Assembly: GCF_041206865.1 (NCBI RefSeq)
Contig: NZ_JBGEDP010000001.1
Span: forward strand, 2,976,001 to 3,040,000
Reading direction: 5' to 3'
DNA from: Mycobacterium sp. HUMS_12744610
Lineage (GTDB): Bacteria > Actinomycetota > Actinomycetes > Mycobacteriales > Mycobacteriaceae
DNA length: 64,000 nt
Shown here: piece by piece, positions 9,350 through 18,671 of the stretch
Position numbering within the stretch: position 1 is the stretch's first letter
How the letters are laid out: every line of letters starts with the position of its first letter
Made by a program: the position numbers and the translations under genes
The notes under the pieces: model-generated
The model's input: the letters and a program-made list of their open reading frames with translations, nothing else
Database searches by the model: none
What the model was told of the DNA's origin: nothing

Positions 9350-9675
9350 TCATTTGGGCGGCAGGCCGCGCGCATACCCCACCGCGCGGTCGACCCAGGT
9401 GCGGAGCTGGCGTGCGGTCCGCACGCCGGGGGTGTCGACGCGCAGCCAGCCGCGAGTCTCGCGCCCGGCCATCACCATGGGGCCGACATGCGCGCGCCCC
9501 GCCAGTTGGTCGGTGTCGCCCGGCGGCACCCGCACCAGCAGGCCACCCTGGCCGCTGACGGCCACGCACATTCGATCAGGAACGCCAGACCGCCGAACAT
9601 CCACTTCTCCTCGATGCCCCGCTCGGCGCCGAGGAGTTCGCGGATCCCGTCGGCCAGGCCTTCGTCGTAGGGCAT
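9350..9675 (-). pseudogene. Frameshifted TfoX N-terminal domain protein
   Basis: Two reading frames join to one TfoX-N domain of about 108 residues. The upstream frame reads MPYDEGLADGIRELLGAERG and ends in MFGGLAFLIE; the second frame takes over at MCVAVSGQGGLLVRVPPG and runs to the stop at 9350. The break is at about 9569-9573. Related proteins read FLIDGHMCVAV here, so about seven bases seem to be missing. Small TfoX-like proteins in mycobacteria have no known role. Confidence 0.75.
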
Positions 9676-9685
9676 GGGGCCGGTC

Positions 9686-10090
9686 TCAGTCCAGATCGAT
9701 CCGGATGGTCAGCAGGTCGCTGCCCATCAGGCGCACGACCGCGCTGTTGAGTGGGGGCAGGTTTCCCAGCCGCTGCACCGGGTCGTCGTCGGGTAACGGG
9801 TGAGCCGTTCCATTGCGCCACTTACCGCCGAGGCGCACCCGCACGGCCGGGTTGGCCTTGATGTTGCGGACGTAGTCCGAATGCTCGCCGTGTTCGGAGA
9901 CCATCCAGAACCGGTCGTCCACGACGCGCCCGCCGACGGCGGTGCGCCGGGGCTTTCCCGACTTGCGGCCGGTCGTCTCGATCATGGTCACCGGCAACTG
10001 CCGGCCCACCGGGTTGACAACGAGCCGTTGCACGCGATGCACGATCTGCCGTTTGAGGTTATTGAACGCCGGGCGTGACGCGGATGTCAC
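9686..10090 (-). CDS. Ddn-family F420-dependent nitroreductase-like protein
   Basis: A 134-residue deazaflavin (F420)-dependent split-barrel protein of the Ddn/nitroreductase group. The signature IETTGRKSGKPRRTAVGGR spans residues 37-55, followed by DRFWMVSEHGEHSDYVRNIKANPAVRVRLGG. Family members use F420H2 to reduce quinones or nitro compounds at the membrane. The GTG start lies inside a perfect 15-bp hairpin that begins just after the lon stop codon, so translation from a lon read-through transcript may be hindered. A later GTG start is possible. Confidence 0.85.
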   Translation of the reverse strand: MTSASRPAFNNLKRQIVHRVQRLVVNPVGRQLPVTMIETTGRKSGKPRRTAVGGRVVDDRFWMVSEHGEHSDYVRNIKANPAVRVRLGGKWRNGTAHPLPDDDPVQRLGNLPPLNSAVVRLMGSDLLTIRIDLD

Positions 10091-10100
10091 GCCCGGCGTT
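10065..10100. terminator. Perfect 15-bp hairpin after lon
   Basis: A perfect inverted repeat: AACGCCGGGCGTGAC at 10065-10079, a six-base loop and its exact complement at 10086-10100. It starts five bases past the lon stop codon on the minus strand and is not followed by a T run. Such I-shaped hairpins are common mycobacterial terminators. It also contains the GTG start of the downstream Ddn-like gene. Confidence 0.65.
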
Positions 10101-10104
10101 GCGA

Positions 10105-12426
10105 TCAGGCCGCCTGTGCGACGGTCCCGGTCACCGGTTCGAGCGCCTGCGCGACGATCTCGGCGACGTCGACCATCGGCCGCACGTCCAGGGTTTCGAG
10201 CACCTCCGCGGGCACGTCATCGAGGTCCGGCTCGTTGCGCGCCGGGATGAAAACCGTCGACAGGCCGGCACGTTGGGCGGCGAGCAGCTTCTGCTTCACC
10301 CCGCCGATCGGGAGCACCCGTCCGTTCAGGGTGACCTCGCCGGTCATGCCGACGTCGGAGCGCACCTGACGTCCGGTGGCCATCGACACCAGCGCGGTCA
10401 CCATCGTGACGCCGGCAGACGGGCCGTCCTTGGGCACCGCACCGGCGGGCACATGCACGTGGATGCGCCGGTCCAGCGCCGTCGGGTCGACGCCCAGGGC
10501 CGCGGCGTGCGAGCGCACATAGGACAGCGCGATCTGCGCGGATTCCTTCATCACGTCGCCCAGCTGGCCGGTCAACTGCAACCCGGGCTCACCGTCGGTG
10601 GCGCCAGCCTCGATGTAGAGGACGTCGCCGCCCAGGCCGGTGACGGCCAGGCCGGTGGCCACGCCGGGCACCGCCGTGCGTTCGGCCGACTCGGGCGTGA
10701 ACCGCGGGCGGCCCAGGTAGTCAACGAGATCCGGCTCGTCGACGGTGGTCGGCTCGGCGTTGTCCGCCAGCTTCGTCGCCACCTTGCGCAGCGCCTTGGC
10801 CAGCAGCCGTTCGAACTGCCGCACCCCCGGTTCGCGGGTGTAGTCGGCGGCGATCTTGCGCAGCGCGGCGTCGGTGACGGTCACCTCGTCGTCGCTCAGC
10901 GCCGCCCGTTCCCGCTGCCGGGGCAGCAGGTAGTCGCGCGCGATGGCCACCTTGTCGTCCTCGGTGTAGCCGTCGATCTCCACCAGTTCCATGCGGTCCA
11001 GCAGCGCCGACGGGACGTTCTCGATCACGTTGGCGGTGGCCAGGAACACGACGTCGGACAGGTCCAGGTCCAGATCGAGGTAGTGGTCCCGGAAGGTGTG
11101 GTTCTGCGCCGGGTCGAGGACCTCGAGCAGCGCCGCACTCGGGTCGCCGCGGTAGTCGGAGCCGACCTTGTCGATCTCGTCCAGCAGCACGACGGGATTC
11201 ATCGAACCCGCCTCGCCGATGGCCCGCACGATCCGGCCCGGCAGCGCACCGACGTAGGTGCGCCGGTGTCCGCGGATCTCGGCTTCGTCGCGCACCCCGC
11301 CCAGGGCGACGCGCACGAACTTGCGGCCCAGCGCCCGCGCGACGCTCTCGCCCAGCGACGTCTTGCCGACGCCGGGCGGACCGGCCAGCACCATCACCGC
11401 GCCAGAGCCACGCCCACCGACGACCTGCAGCCCGCGCTGGGCGCGGCGCGCACGCACGGCCAGGTATTCCACGATGCGGTCCTTGACGTCGTCCAGCCCG
11501 TGATGGTCGGCGTCCAGGACCTCCCGCGCGGCCTTCAGATCCGTCAAATCCTCGGTGCGCACGTTCCACGGCAGGTCCAGCACGGTGTCCAGCCAGGTGC
11601 GGATCCAGCCGCTCTCCGGGCTCTGGTCGCTGGAGCGTTCCAGCTTGCCGACCTCGCGCAGCGCGGCCTCGCGCACCTTGTCGGGCAGGTCGGCGGCCTC
11701 CACCCGGGCTCGGTAGTCATCCGAACCGTCCGGCTCGTCCTCGCCCAGCTCCTTGCGGATCGCCGCGAGCTGCTGGCGCAGCAAAAACTCCTTCTGCGTC
11801 TTCTCCATCCCCTCGCGCACGTCCTCGGCGATCTTGTCGCTGACCTCGACCTCGGCCAGGTGCGTGCTCGTCCAGTCGATCAGGACGCGCAGCCGCTCGG
11901 CAACGTCCACGGTTTCCAGCAGCTGCCGCTTCTGCGCGGCGCTCAGGTAGGACGCGTAGCCGGAGGTGTCGGCCAGCGCCGAGGGGTCGGTCAGGCCGTT
12001 GACGTAGTCGACGATCTCCCAGGCCTCGCGCCGCTGCAGCATGGCCAGCAGCAGCTTGCGGTATTCCGCCGCCAGCGCCTTGGCCTCGTCGGTGATCTCC
12101 GTGTCGGTGACCTCGGTCACCTCGACCCACAACGCGGGGCCGGGCCCGGAGGCCCCCGCCCCGATCTGGGTGCGGCGCTCACCGCGCACGACGGCGGCGG
12201 TGCCGCCGCCCGCGATGCGGCCGACCTGCAGGATCTTCGCGATCACCCCGTGCGAGGGGTACCGGTCCTCGAGCCGGGGGGCGATCAGGAGCTGCCCCGA
12301 CTCGCTGGCCTGGGCGGCGTCGATCGCCGCGCGCGCGGCCTCGTCGAGCGCGATCGGCACCACCATTCCCGGCAGGACGATCGTGTCGGTGACGAACAGC
12401 ACCGGAACTGACATGGCGTCGGCCAT
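10105..12426 (-). CDS. lon: ATP-dependent protease La (Lon)
   Basis: A full-length 773-residue Lon: an N-terminal substrate-binding domain ([21 protein letters not shown]), an AAA+ module with Walker [12 protein letters not shown] and Walker [12 protein letters not shown], and a C-terminal serine-lysine peptidase with [10 protein letters not shown]. Lon is a cytosolic hexamer that degrades misfolded and regulatory proteins. ATG 12426 is supported by a strong GGAGG site at 12432-12436; the long N-terminal extension of the open frame is not coding. M. tuberculosis lacks lon, whereas several non-tuberculous mycobacteria keep it. A HAIR-like operator lies just upstream. Confidence 0.96.
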   Translation of the reverse strand: MADAMSVPVLFVTDTIVLPGMVVPIALDEAARAAIDAAQASESGQLLIAPRLEDRYPSHGVIAKILQVGRIAGGGTAAVVRGERRTQIGAGASGPGPALWVEVTEVTDTEITDEAKALAAEYRKLLLAMLQRREAWEIVDYVNGLTDPSALADTSGYASYLSAAQKRQLLETVDVAERLRVLIDWTSTHLAEVEVSDKIAEDVREGMEKTQKEFLLRQQLAAIRKELGEDEPDGSDDYRARVEAADLPDKVREAALREVGKLERSSDQSPESGWIRTWLDTVLDLPWNVRTEDLTDLKAAREVLDADHHGLDDVKDRIVEYLAVRARRAQRGLQVVGGRGSGAVMVLAGPPGVGKTSLGESVARALGRKFVRVALGGVRDEAEIRGHRRTYVGALPGRIVRAIGEAGSMNPVVLLDEIDKVGSDYRGDPSAALLEVLDPAQNHTFRDHYLDLDLDLSDVVFLATANVIENVPSALLDRMELVEIDGYTEDDKVAIARDYLLPRQRERAALSDDEVTVTDAALRKIAADYTREPGVRQFERLLAKALRKVATKLADNAEPTTVDEPDLVDYLGRPRFTPESAERTAVPGVATGLAVTGLGGDVLYIEAGATDGEPGLQLTGQLGDVMKESAQIALSYVRSHAAALGVDPTALDRRIHVHVPAGAVPKDGPSAGVTMVTALVSMATGRQVRSDVGMTGEVTLNGRVLPIGGVKQKLLAAQRAGLSTVFIPARNEPDLDDVPAEVLETLDVRPMVDVAEIVAQALEPVTGTVAQAA

Positions 12427-12441
12427 CAAATCCTCCAAAAA

Positions 12442-12462
12442 CTTGAGTTCGATGCGCTCAAC
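12442..12462. promoter_or_regulatory. HAIR-like HspR operator upstream of lon
   Basis: CTTGAGT, seven bases and GCTCAAC, compared with the HspR-associated inverted repeat CTTGAGT-N7-ACTCAAG: the left half is exact and the right half matches five of seven. It sits 16 bases before the lon start codon. HspR controls lon in Streptomyces, so repression of lon here is a reasonable inference. Confidence 0.6.
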
Positions 12463-12577
12463 CCCGCTGGCCGCCGGTTTGTTCCCGGCGGGTGCCTTTG
12501 CGGCCGCCGGGACACCGCTCACCGCCCGCGCCCGGGCAGGGGTGTGCGGGAGGACCGCTGAGCCGCATAATCGGCCA

Positions 12578-13708
12578 GTGGCACTGGCACGTCTCGCCCC
12601 CTCGTCGCTCGATCCGGAGATCCTCGAGTCCGCGGCCAGGGATCTCGCGCCGACTGGCGCGATCACGTTTCTCGTCGGCGGGGACGCCGTCACCTACACC
12701 GTCGACGGGCCGACGATCCGCGTCGACGACGGGCGGGCCACCGGCGACACGGTCGTGCGCCTGTCCCGGCAAACCTGGGACGACATGACCGGCCAGGTCC
12801 GCACGATCATGAATCTGTTGCTCAGCGACGACCTGGCCTTCGACCGGGGCGGATTCGAGCAGCTGGCCGACTGGGACCCGGTGCTGCGCTACCTGCACGC
12901 AGGCATCCCGCCCTACGATCCGGCGCGAACAGACCTCGAAGGGCGTGACCCGTTCGCCGCGTACACCCTCGACGCGCAGGACGCCGAACTGGCCGCGCAG
13001 CTGCGCACCATGGGTTACCTGCACGTCAAGGGCGTCTTCACCGGCGCGGAGATGGAGGCCGCCAACCGCGAGGTCGACGGCCTCGCCGCGTCCGCCCGTC
13101 CCGGGGACGACCTGTCGTGGTGGGTCACCGGCGAGGACGGCGACGGCGTCCCGTGCCGGCTGGTGTACGCGACGCTGCGGTCGCCGGTTCTCGCGATGCT
13201 CGAAGCCGATCCGCGGGTGCGCAGGCTGGGCACCCTGCTCGACCCCGCGCTGCGCGCCGCGCCCGACCGGATGGAGGGCAGCGCGGTGCTGCTCAAGGTG
13301 CCGGGCAACACCGGCGGACTGTCCAACATCCCGTGGCACCAGGACTGCGGGATGGGCGGGCACGCCATCATGTGTCCCGCGGTCAGCGTCGGGATCCAGC
13401 TCACCGGCTCGGACGCCTTGACCGGCAACCTGCAGGTGCTGCCCGGCAGCCACGGCCAGGCCATCCACTACCGCTGGCAACAGCGGCTCGAAGGGGTGCC
13501 GGTGGTGAGCATCGACACGGCCCCCGGCGACGTCACCGTGCACGTGCAGGACCTCATGCACGCCTCGCCGCGGCCAACCGGCGCCGGCGGGCGTCGCACC
13601 ATGTACGTCACGCACTACCCGCCGGCGCTCTGGGAGCACGTCGGGCCGGGCCAGGCCTACAACGACCTGGTGCGCAACCGCACCGAACAGATCGCTCGCC
13701 TGCGGTAG
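12578..13708 (+). CDS. Phytanoyl-CoA dioxygenase (PhyH) family protein
   Basis: A 376-residue protein whose C-terminal two thirds is a PhyH-type Fe(II)/2-oxoglutarate dioxygenase: IPWHQDCGMGGHA gives the HxD iron motif, followed by LPGSHGQAIHYRW and a late GGRRTMYVTHYPPA with the 2-oxoglutarate-binding region. The N-terminal 125 residues (LVGGDAVTYTVDGPTIRV) look like an SCP2-like lipid-binding domain, so the substrate may be a lipid or CoA ester. The GTG at 12578 is chosen because upstream sequence is the lon promoter region. It is divergent from lon and converges on lldD2 with a three-base gap. Confidence 0.82.
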   Translation: MALARLAPSSLDPEILESAARDLAPTGAITFLVGGDAVTYTVDGPTIRVDDGRATGDTVVRLSRQTWDDMTGQVRTIMNLLLSDDLAFDRGGFEQLADWDPVLRYLHAGIPPYDPARTDLEGRDPFAAYTLDAQDAELAAQLRTMGYLHVKGVFTGAEMEAANREVDGLAASARPGDDLSWWVTGEDGDGVPCRLVYATLRSPVLAMLEADPRVRRLGTLLDPALRAAPDRMEGSAVLLKVPGNTGGLSNIPWHQDCGMGGHAIMCPAVSVGIQLTGSDALTGNLQVLPGSHGQAIHYRWQQRLEGVPVVSIDTAPGDVTVHVQDLMHASPRPTGAGGRRTMYVTHYPPALWEHVGPGQAYNDLVRNRTEQIARLR

Positions 13709-13711
13709 CCT

Positions 13712-14950
13712 TCACGACGCGACGGGCCCCAGCCGCCGCAGTTGCGTCACGTGCCGGGGCGAAAGCTCCTCGAGACAGGTGACTCCGAGCAGGCGCATCG
13801 TGCGCAGCACCCCTTCTTCGAGGATCTGTATCGCGCGGGCCACGCCGGCCTCGCCGCCGGCCATCAGGCCGTAGAGGTAGGCCCGCCCCACCAGGGTGCA
13901 CCGCGCCCCCAGCGCGATCGCGGCCACGATGTCGGCGCCGGCCATGATGCCGGTGTCCACCAGGATCTCGGCGTCCTTGCCGAACTCGCGCGCCACCGCG
14001 GGCAGCAGGTGGAAGGGCACCGGCGCGCGATCCAGTTGCCGGCCACCGTGATTGGACAACACCATGCCGTCGACGCCGCGCTCGACCACGGCGCGCGCGT
14101 CGTCGAGCGTCTGGATCCCCTTGACGACGAGCTTGCCGGGCCACCGGGCCTTGATCCACTCGAGGTCGTCGAAGGTGAGGCTGGGATCGAACATCGTGCT
14201 CAGGTACTCACCGACAGTGCCCGGCCAGCGATCCAGCGACGCGAACGCCAGCGGCTCGGTGGTCAACAGGTCGAACCACCATCTCGGGTGCGGCACCGCG
14301 TCGAGCACGGTCCGTAGCGTCAGGGTCGGCGGGATCGTCATCCCGTTGCGGTTGTCGCGCAGCCGTGCGCCCGCGGCCGGGACGTCGACCGTGACCAGCA
14401 GCGTGTCGAAACCGGCGTCGGCCGCGCGCTGCACCAGCGCCATCGAGCGGTCGCGGTCGCGCCACATGTAGAGCTGAAACCACTTGCGGCCCAGCGGCGC
14501 AGCGGCCACCAGGTCTTCGATCGCGCAGGTACCCAGGGTGGACAGCGAGAACGGGATCCCGGCCCGAGCCGCCGCCCGCGCCCCGGCGATCTCACCCTCG
14601 GTGTGCATCAGCCGGGTGAACCCCGTCGGCGCGATCCCGAACGGCAGGGCCACCGGCCGGCCCAGGACGTCCCGGCCCGCCGTCACGTTGCTGACATCCC
14701 GCAGGATGGTCGGGTGGAACTCGATGTCGCGGAACGCTTGTCGCGCACGCTGGATCGACAGCTCCTCCTCGGCGGCGCCGTCGGTGTAGTCGAACGCCGC
14801 CCGCGGGGTGCGGCGTGCGGCGAGGCGGCGCAGGTCTTCGATGGTGTAGGCGGCCTCGAGGCGGCGCCTGGTGCGGTCGAACTCGGGCCGCTTGAACTTG
14901 ATCAGCGGCGCCAGGTCGCGGACCCTGGGCACCCGTCGCTTGACCGCCAT
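13712..14950 (-). CDS. lldD2: L-lactate dehydrogenase (FMN, quinone-linked) LldD2
   Basis: A 412-residue FMN-dependent alpha-hydroxy acid dehydrogenase that oxidises L-lactate to pyruvate at the membrane. It starts [16 protein letters not shown] and keeps the TIM-barrel marks: [31 protein letters not shown], the catalytic [11 protein letters not shown] and the phosphate-binding end [13 protein letters not shown]. It agrees closely with what I recall of M. tuberculosis Rv1872c over its whole length. ATG 14950 gives the known N-terminus; the longer open frame upstream is a shadow. Confidence 0.95.
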   Translation of the reverse strand: MAVKRRVPRVRDLAPLIKFKRPEFDRTRRRLEAAYTIEDLRRLAARRTPRAAFDYTDGAAEEELSIQRARQAFRDIEFHPTILRDVSNVTAGRDVLGRPVALPFGIAPTGFTRLMHTEGEIAGARAAARAGIPFSLSTLGTCAIEDLVAAAPLGRKWFQLYMWRDRDRSMALVQRAADAGFDTLLVTVDVPAAGARLRDNRNGMTIPPTLTLRTVLDAVPHPRWWFDLLTTEPLAFASLDRWPGTVGEYLSTMFDPSLTFDDLEWIKARWPGKLVVKGIQTLDDARAVVERGVDGMVLSNHGGRQLDRAPVPFHLLPAVAREFGKDAEILVDTGIMAGADIVAAIALGARCTLVGRAYLYGLMAGGEAGVARAIQILEEGVLRTMRLLGVTCLEELSPRHVTQLRRLGPVAS

Positions 14951-15022
14951 GCCTACCAGTGTGCAACCGGCCGCCCGGGCGTGACGCCGGCCACCCCAAC
15001 CCCCGCGACTACCATGCGCGTC

Positions 15023-15601
15023 ATGAGTGCTACGACCGCGCGGATCGGCACGATGGCAAGCGAGGCGATCGACCTGCTGATCGGCGCGGTCGAACGGATT
15101 CCGCCCGAAAGCTGGGACCGTCCGTCCAACTTGGCGGGCTGGAGCCTGCGGGAACTGGTCGGGCACGCCACCGGCAGCGCGGCGAAGATCGTCGCCCACC
15201 TCGAGGGCGGGGAAGTGAGCCGCGGCCCCTCGGAGCCGGCCGACTGGGTCTGCGGGGACCCGCCGGCGCGACTGCGCGAGCTGGCGGCCCGGATGCGCGA
15301 CGAACTGCCGCGCGCCGGCTGGGAGGCGCCACGCCCCTCGCCCGAGGGACAGGTTCCGCTGCACCGGGCGCTGGTCTACCCCGTGTCGGACCTGGCACTG
15401 CACAGCTGGGACGTGGACCGCTCCCAGGGCCGACTCGTGGAGTTGCCCGAGGACCTGCTGACGCTGTGCCGCGAGCTGGTGGAGGCGCTGCCCGAGCAGG
15501 CGCTGCGCCGCCCTGGCGGGTTCGGGCCGGCTCGACCCGCCCCGCCGGGAGCGACGCCGACCGCCCGGCTCATGGCCTTCCTCGGGCGTGCGGTCGACTG
15601 A
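15023..15601 (+). CDS. DinB/maleylpyruvate isomerase-type mycothiol protein
   Basis: A protein of about 192 residues from the TIGR03086-like family of actinobacterial DinB-fold, mycothiol-dependent maleylpyruvate isomerase relatives. Typical segments are [21 protein letters not shown] (residues 33-53), with the metal/thiol-binding histidine in GHATG, and [12 protein letters not shown] near residue 125. The fold is a four-helix bundle with three metal-binding histidines. ATG 15014 or 15023 may be the start. Its substrate is unknown. Confidence 0.8.
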   Translation: MSATTARIGTMASEAIDLLIGAVERIPPESWDRPSNLAGWSLRELVGHATGSAAKIVAHLEGGEVSRGPSEPADWVCGDPPARLRELAARMRDELPRAGWEAPRPSPEGQVPLHRALVYPVSDLALHSWDVDRSQGRLVELPEDLLTLCRELVEALPEQALRRPGGFGPARPAPPGATPTARLMAFLGRAVD

Positions 15602-15620
15602 GCAAGGCATTCTGTCACCC

Positions 15621-16058
15621 ATGGAATCAGCACCCGACCCCTACGACCTCAAACGCTTCCTCAAGGCGCAGGCCCCCGTCTACCACGCCGTCATCGAGGA
15701 GTTACGCGAGGGACGCAAGCGAACCCACTGGATGTGGTTCGTCTTTCCCCAGTTGCGCGGCCTGGGCAGCAGCGAGATGGCGCAGCGCTACGGGATCTCC
15801 TCGCTGGGGGAGGCACGCGCTTACCTACGCCACTACCGACTCGGCGCACGACTGCGCGAGTGCACGCAATTGGTCAACCAGGTCCAGGGCCGTTCGGCAA
15901 CCGAAATCTTCGGGTCGCCCGACGACCTCAAGTTGTGTTCTTCGATGACGCTGTTCGCCGCCGCCACCGACGACAACGAGGACTTCGTCGCGCTGCTCGA
16001 CAAGTACTACGACGGTCGGCGGGATCAGTCGACTCTGGAACGACTGGGCTCCGTCTAG
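15621..16058 (+). CDS. DUF1810 protein (Rv1873-like)
   Basis: A 145-residue DUF1810 protein beginning [19 protein letters not shown] and containing [21 protein letters not shown], the family signature. I recall Rv1873 as the M. tuberculosis member with a solved helical structure but no assigned function. It starts 19 bases after the DinB-like gene. Its TAG stop and the stop of the converging GH13 gene share the palindrome CTAG at 16055-16058. Confidence 0.9.
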   Translation: MESAPDPYDLKRFLKAQAPVYHAVIEELREGRKRTHWMWFVFPQLRGLGSSEMAQRYGISSLGEARAYLRHYRLGARLRECTQLVNQVQGRSATEIFGSPDDLKLCSSMTLFAAATDDNEDFVALLDKYYDGRRDQSTLERLGSV

Positions 16059-17365
16059 GCGCGGCTCAGGATCCGCCACCCGTGCGGCTCGACCACCACC
16101 TCGTCGACGATCTCCTGCGGCGGCGCCGACGAGCCCGCCTCCACACGCGCGCGTCCGGCGCCCAGTTCGTCCGCCGCCAGGCTCAGCGGCTCGTCGTCGA
16201 GGTTGAGCGCGACCAGCAAAGCGTGCTCACCGCTGCGCGTCTCGTAGACGTAGTGCAGGTTCGACAGCCGCACCGCGCTCGTCGACGCCGCGTGCAGCCA
16301 CGGGTGGCGGCGTCGCAGACCGAGCAGATATTGGTGCAGGCCCCACACCTCGGCGCCGAAGGCATCCAACGGCACTGGGGGAGAGCCGAACTCGGGACGC
16401 ACCGCGTCGTCACCGCCGAACCGCTCCTCCTTTACGCCGCGGAAACCCAGCTCGTCGCCGGCGTACACGCTGGGCACGCCGCCGATGGTGAGCAGCACCA
16501 CCAGCGCGTGAGCCAGATGCTCGCGCCGCTCGATCCGGCTGGAGATGCGCGTGACGTCGTGGTTGCCGACGAACGTCAGCGGGGGGAAGCGGGCCAGGAA
16601 CTCGTTGTGCCGCTGCAGCGCCCAGTCCAGCTCGAAGAAGTTGCCGTCGTTGAGGCTGCTCCAGATCGCCTTCCACAGCTCGTACTGGGTGGCCGAGTCG
16701 AACCCGGCCTCCTCGACCATCGCGGCGTAGTCGCCGTGGATGAGCTCCCCGACGAACCACGCGTCGGGGTGGCGTTCGCGCACGCGAGGCAGGGTAGCGG
16801 CCCAGAAGCGTTGCGGCACGGCGTATGCCGCGTCGAGCCGCCAGCCGTCCGCGCCCCGGCCCAGCCAGTGGGCCATCACGGCGGCGGTGTAGTCGACCAC
16901 CTCGGGGTTGTCGTGGTTGAGGGTGACGAGCCCGGAGTGACCCTCGAAAGTGTGGAAGCGGCCCGGACGGCCGCGGAACCAGCGCGCCGCGGCGTCGTCG
17001 TGCTGGGCCTCGCGATACTTCGGGAAGTCCACACCCACGTGGTTGAACACGCCGTCGAGCAGCACCCGCAGGCCGCGGCGATGTGCTTCGGCGACAACGT
17101 AATCGAAGTCGGCGTCGTCCCCGAGCCGCGGATCGATGCGGTAATGGTCGGTGGTGTCGTACCCGTGGGTGCGCGAGGCGAAGATCGGCCCCAGCGCCAC
17201 CCCCGACGCCCCCAGTGCGATGGCGTGGTCGAACCAGTCGACGAGCCGCCGCAGCCGGTGTTGATCCGGCTGCGGCGGCTCACCTGACGTGGGGAACGCG
17301 CCGACGAAACCCAGCGGGTAGACCTGCCACCAGATCGCGTGGCCCACCCAGGCGGGTCTCCTCAC
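16055..17365 (-). CDS. GH13 alpha-amylase family glycosidase
   Basis: A roughly 436-residue single-barrel GH13 enzyme. Conserved regions are VLLDGVFNHVG (region I), DGWRLDAAYAV with the nucleophile aspartate (region II), WFVGELIHGDY with the acid/base glutamate (region III) and TFVGNHDVTRI with the third aspartate (region IV). Such proteins hydrolyse or transfer alpha-glucosidic bonds; the exact substrate (maltodextrin, trehalose or glycogen fragment) is open. I chose GTG 17365 next to the first conserved residues; an earlier GTG at 17386 overlaps the end of ahpD. Confidence 0.88.
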   Translation of the reverse strand: MRRPAWVGHAIWWQVYPLGFVGAFPTSGEPPQPDQHRLRRLVDWFDHAIALGASGVALGPIFASRTHGYDTTDHYRIDPRLGDDADFDYVVAEAHRRGLRVLLDGVFNHVGVDFPKYREAQHDDAAARWFRGRPGRFHTFEGHSGLVTLNHDNPEVVDYTAAVMAHWLGRGADGWRLDAAYAVPQRFWAATLPRVRERHPDAWFVGELIHGDYAAMVEEAGFDSATQYELWKAIWSSLNDGNFFELDWALQRHNEFLARFPPLTFVGNHDVTRISSRIERREHLAHALVVLLTIGGVPSVYAGDELGFRGVKEERFGGDDAVRPEFGSPPVPLDAFGAEVWGLHQYLLGLRRRHPWLHAASTSAVRLSNLHYVYETRSGEHALLVALNLDDEPLSLAADELGAGRARVEAGSSAPPQEIVDEVVVEPHGWRILSRA

Positions 17366-17375
17366 GAGACCACGA

Positions 17376-17912
17376 TCAGCCGACACCGGCCAGTGTCTCG
17401 GCGACGATGATCGCCTGCGCCACACCGGAGATGATCGCGGCCACCTTCAACGCCTCCTGGATGGCCTCCCGGCCCAGCCCCGCCTCGCGCAGCGTGTGCT
17501 CATGGGAGGCAACGCAATCCGGGCAGCCGTTGATCGTCGACACCGCGAAGCACCACAGCTCGAAGTTCGCCTTCGCCACGCCGGGATTGGCGATGATGTT
17601 CATCCGCAATCCCGCACGCAGGTCGTCGTACTTGCCCTCGAGGAAGCCCCGACCACGGTAGAACACGTTGTTCATGCCCATGATCGAGGCCGCCCCGAGT
17701 GCCGCATGGTATGCCTCGGCGGACAGGGTGTCGGCCGCTTCGGCACCGATCTCGGCCAATACCTGGGTATTCCGGGTCGCCGCGGCGCTGGCCAGCAGGG
17801 TGCCCCACAGCTGTTCCTCGTTGAGCTCCGTGCTGCGCGCGATGGAGCCGAGGTTGAGCTTGAGGTCCTTGGCGTACTCGGGCAGCGCGTTCTTGAGGTT
17901 TTCGACGCTCAT
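17376..17912 (-). CDS. ahpD: Alkyl hydroperoxide reductase subunit AhpD
   Basis: A 178-residue CMD-fold peroxidase/reductase that passes electrons from lipoamide (Lpd/DlaT) to AhpC. The redox pair is Cys130 and Cys133 in NGCPDC, with His137 nearby, the same numbering as in M. tuberculosis. It follows ahpC by 44 bases on the same strand, so ahpC-ahpD form one operon under the OxyR control region. Confidence 0.97.
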   Translation of the reverse strand: MSVENLKNALPEYAKDLKLNLGSIARSTELNEEQLWGTLLASAAATRNTQVLAEIGAEAADTLSAEAYHAALGAASIMGMNNVFYRGRGFLEGKYDDLRAGLRMNIIANPGVAKANFELWCFAVSTINGCPDCVASHEHTLREAGLGREAIQEALKVAAIISGVAQAIIVAETLAGVG

Positions 17913-17956
17913 GTCGCCTCCTAACCAGGCATGTCGAGCCGGAATTCAGGCCGTGA

Positions 17957-18544
17957 TCAGACGGACGCCTTGAGCAGCTCGGCGGCGTTCAGCGTCGGGT
18001 CGCCCTTGCGCCAGTTGCAGGCGCACAGCTCGTCGGACTGCAGCGCGTCCAGGACCCGCAGCACTTCCTCGACGTTGCGGCCCACGGATCCCGCGGTCAC
18101 GGAGACGAACTGGATCTCGTTGTTGGGGTCGACGAGGAACGTGGCTCGGTCGGCCACACCGTCGGAGTTGAGCACTCCGGTCGCCAGGCACAGCTCCCGC
18201 TTGATGTCCGAGAGCATCGGGAAGGGCAGCGCCTTGAGGTCCTCGTGCTGCGCGCGCCAGTTGAAGTGCACGAACTCGCTGTCGATCGAGACGCCGAGCA
18301 CCTGGGCGTCGCGGTCGGCGAACTCGTCGTTCAGCTTGCCGAACGCCGCGATCTCGGTGGGACACACGAAGGTGAAGTCCTTCGGCCAGAAGAAGACCAC
18401 ACGCCACTTACCCGGGTGGTCGTCGCTGCTGATGGTGGTGAAGTAGTCGGCGGGATCCTGGGCGTCCACCTTGGACAGGTCACCGGGAATCAGCGCAGTG
18501 AGCTGGTAGGTGGGGAACTGGTCGCCGATCGTCAGCAATGACAT
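17957..18544 (-). CDS. ahpC: Alkyl hydroperoxide reductase AhpC (peroxiredoxin)
   Basis: A 195-residue 2-Cys peroxiredoxin that reduces alkyl peroxides and peroxynitrite in the cytosol. The peroxidatic cysteine is Cys61 (FTFVCPTE), and Cys174 and Cys176 (ELCACNW) are the resolving pair of the mycobacterial three-cysteine type. ATG 18544 has AAAGGAGCG upstream. It is divergent from oxyR across a 108-base region with palindromic operators. Confidence 0.97.
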   Translation of the reverse strand: MSLLTIGDQFPTYQLTALIPGDLSKVDAQDPADYFTTISSDDHPGKWRVVFFWPKDFTFVCPTEIAAFGKLNDEFADRDAQVLGVSIDSEFVHFNWRAQHEDLKALPFPMLSDIKRELCLATGVLNSDGVADRATFLVDPNNEIQFVSVTAGSVGRNVEEVLRVLDALQSDELCACNWRKGDPTLNAAELLKASV

Positions 18545-18640
18545 ATCGCTCCTTTGGCTGGGTGTCGCAATGGGGTTTGGGGGTTTCCTGACTCCATGTT
18601 GCCGTCACGGGACTGTGAAGTAAAGGTGATTTTTCACACT

Positions 18641-18671
18641 ATACTGATAAGTATGACCGATAAGAATTATC
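18641..18671. promoter_or_regulatory. OxyR operator palindromes between ahpC and oxyR
   Basis: Two A/T-rich palindromes lie side by side in a G/C-rich setting: ATACT-GATA-AGTAT at 18641-18654 and GATAA-GAA-TTATC at 18659-18671. The second has the GATAAG core reported for mycobacterial OxyR sites. They overlap the oxyR start codon at 18653, which fits autorepression plus control of ahpC. Confidence 0.7.

Noticed and set aside
12427..12693. N-terminal extension of Lon by 89 residues
   Set aside because: The extension is not Lon-like, overlaps the divergent gene and its operator, and a strong ribosome site precedes ATG 12426.
17655..17668. KstR-like motif TAGAACACGTTGTT
   Set aside because: It misses the last fixed A and lies inside the ahpD coding region.
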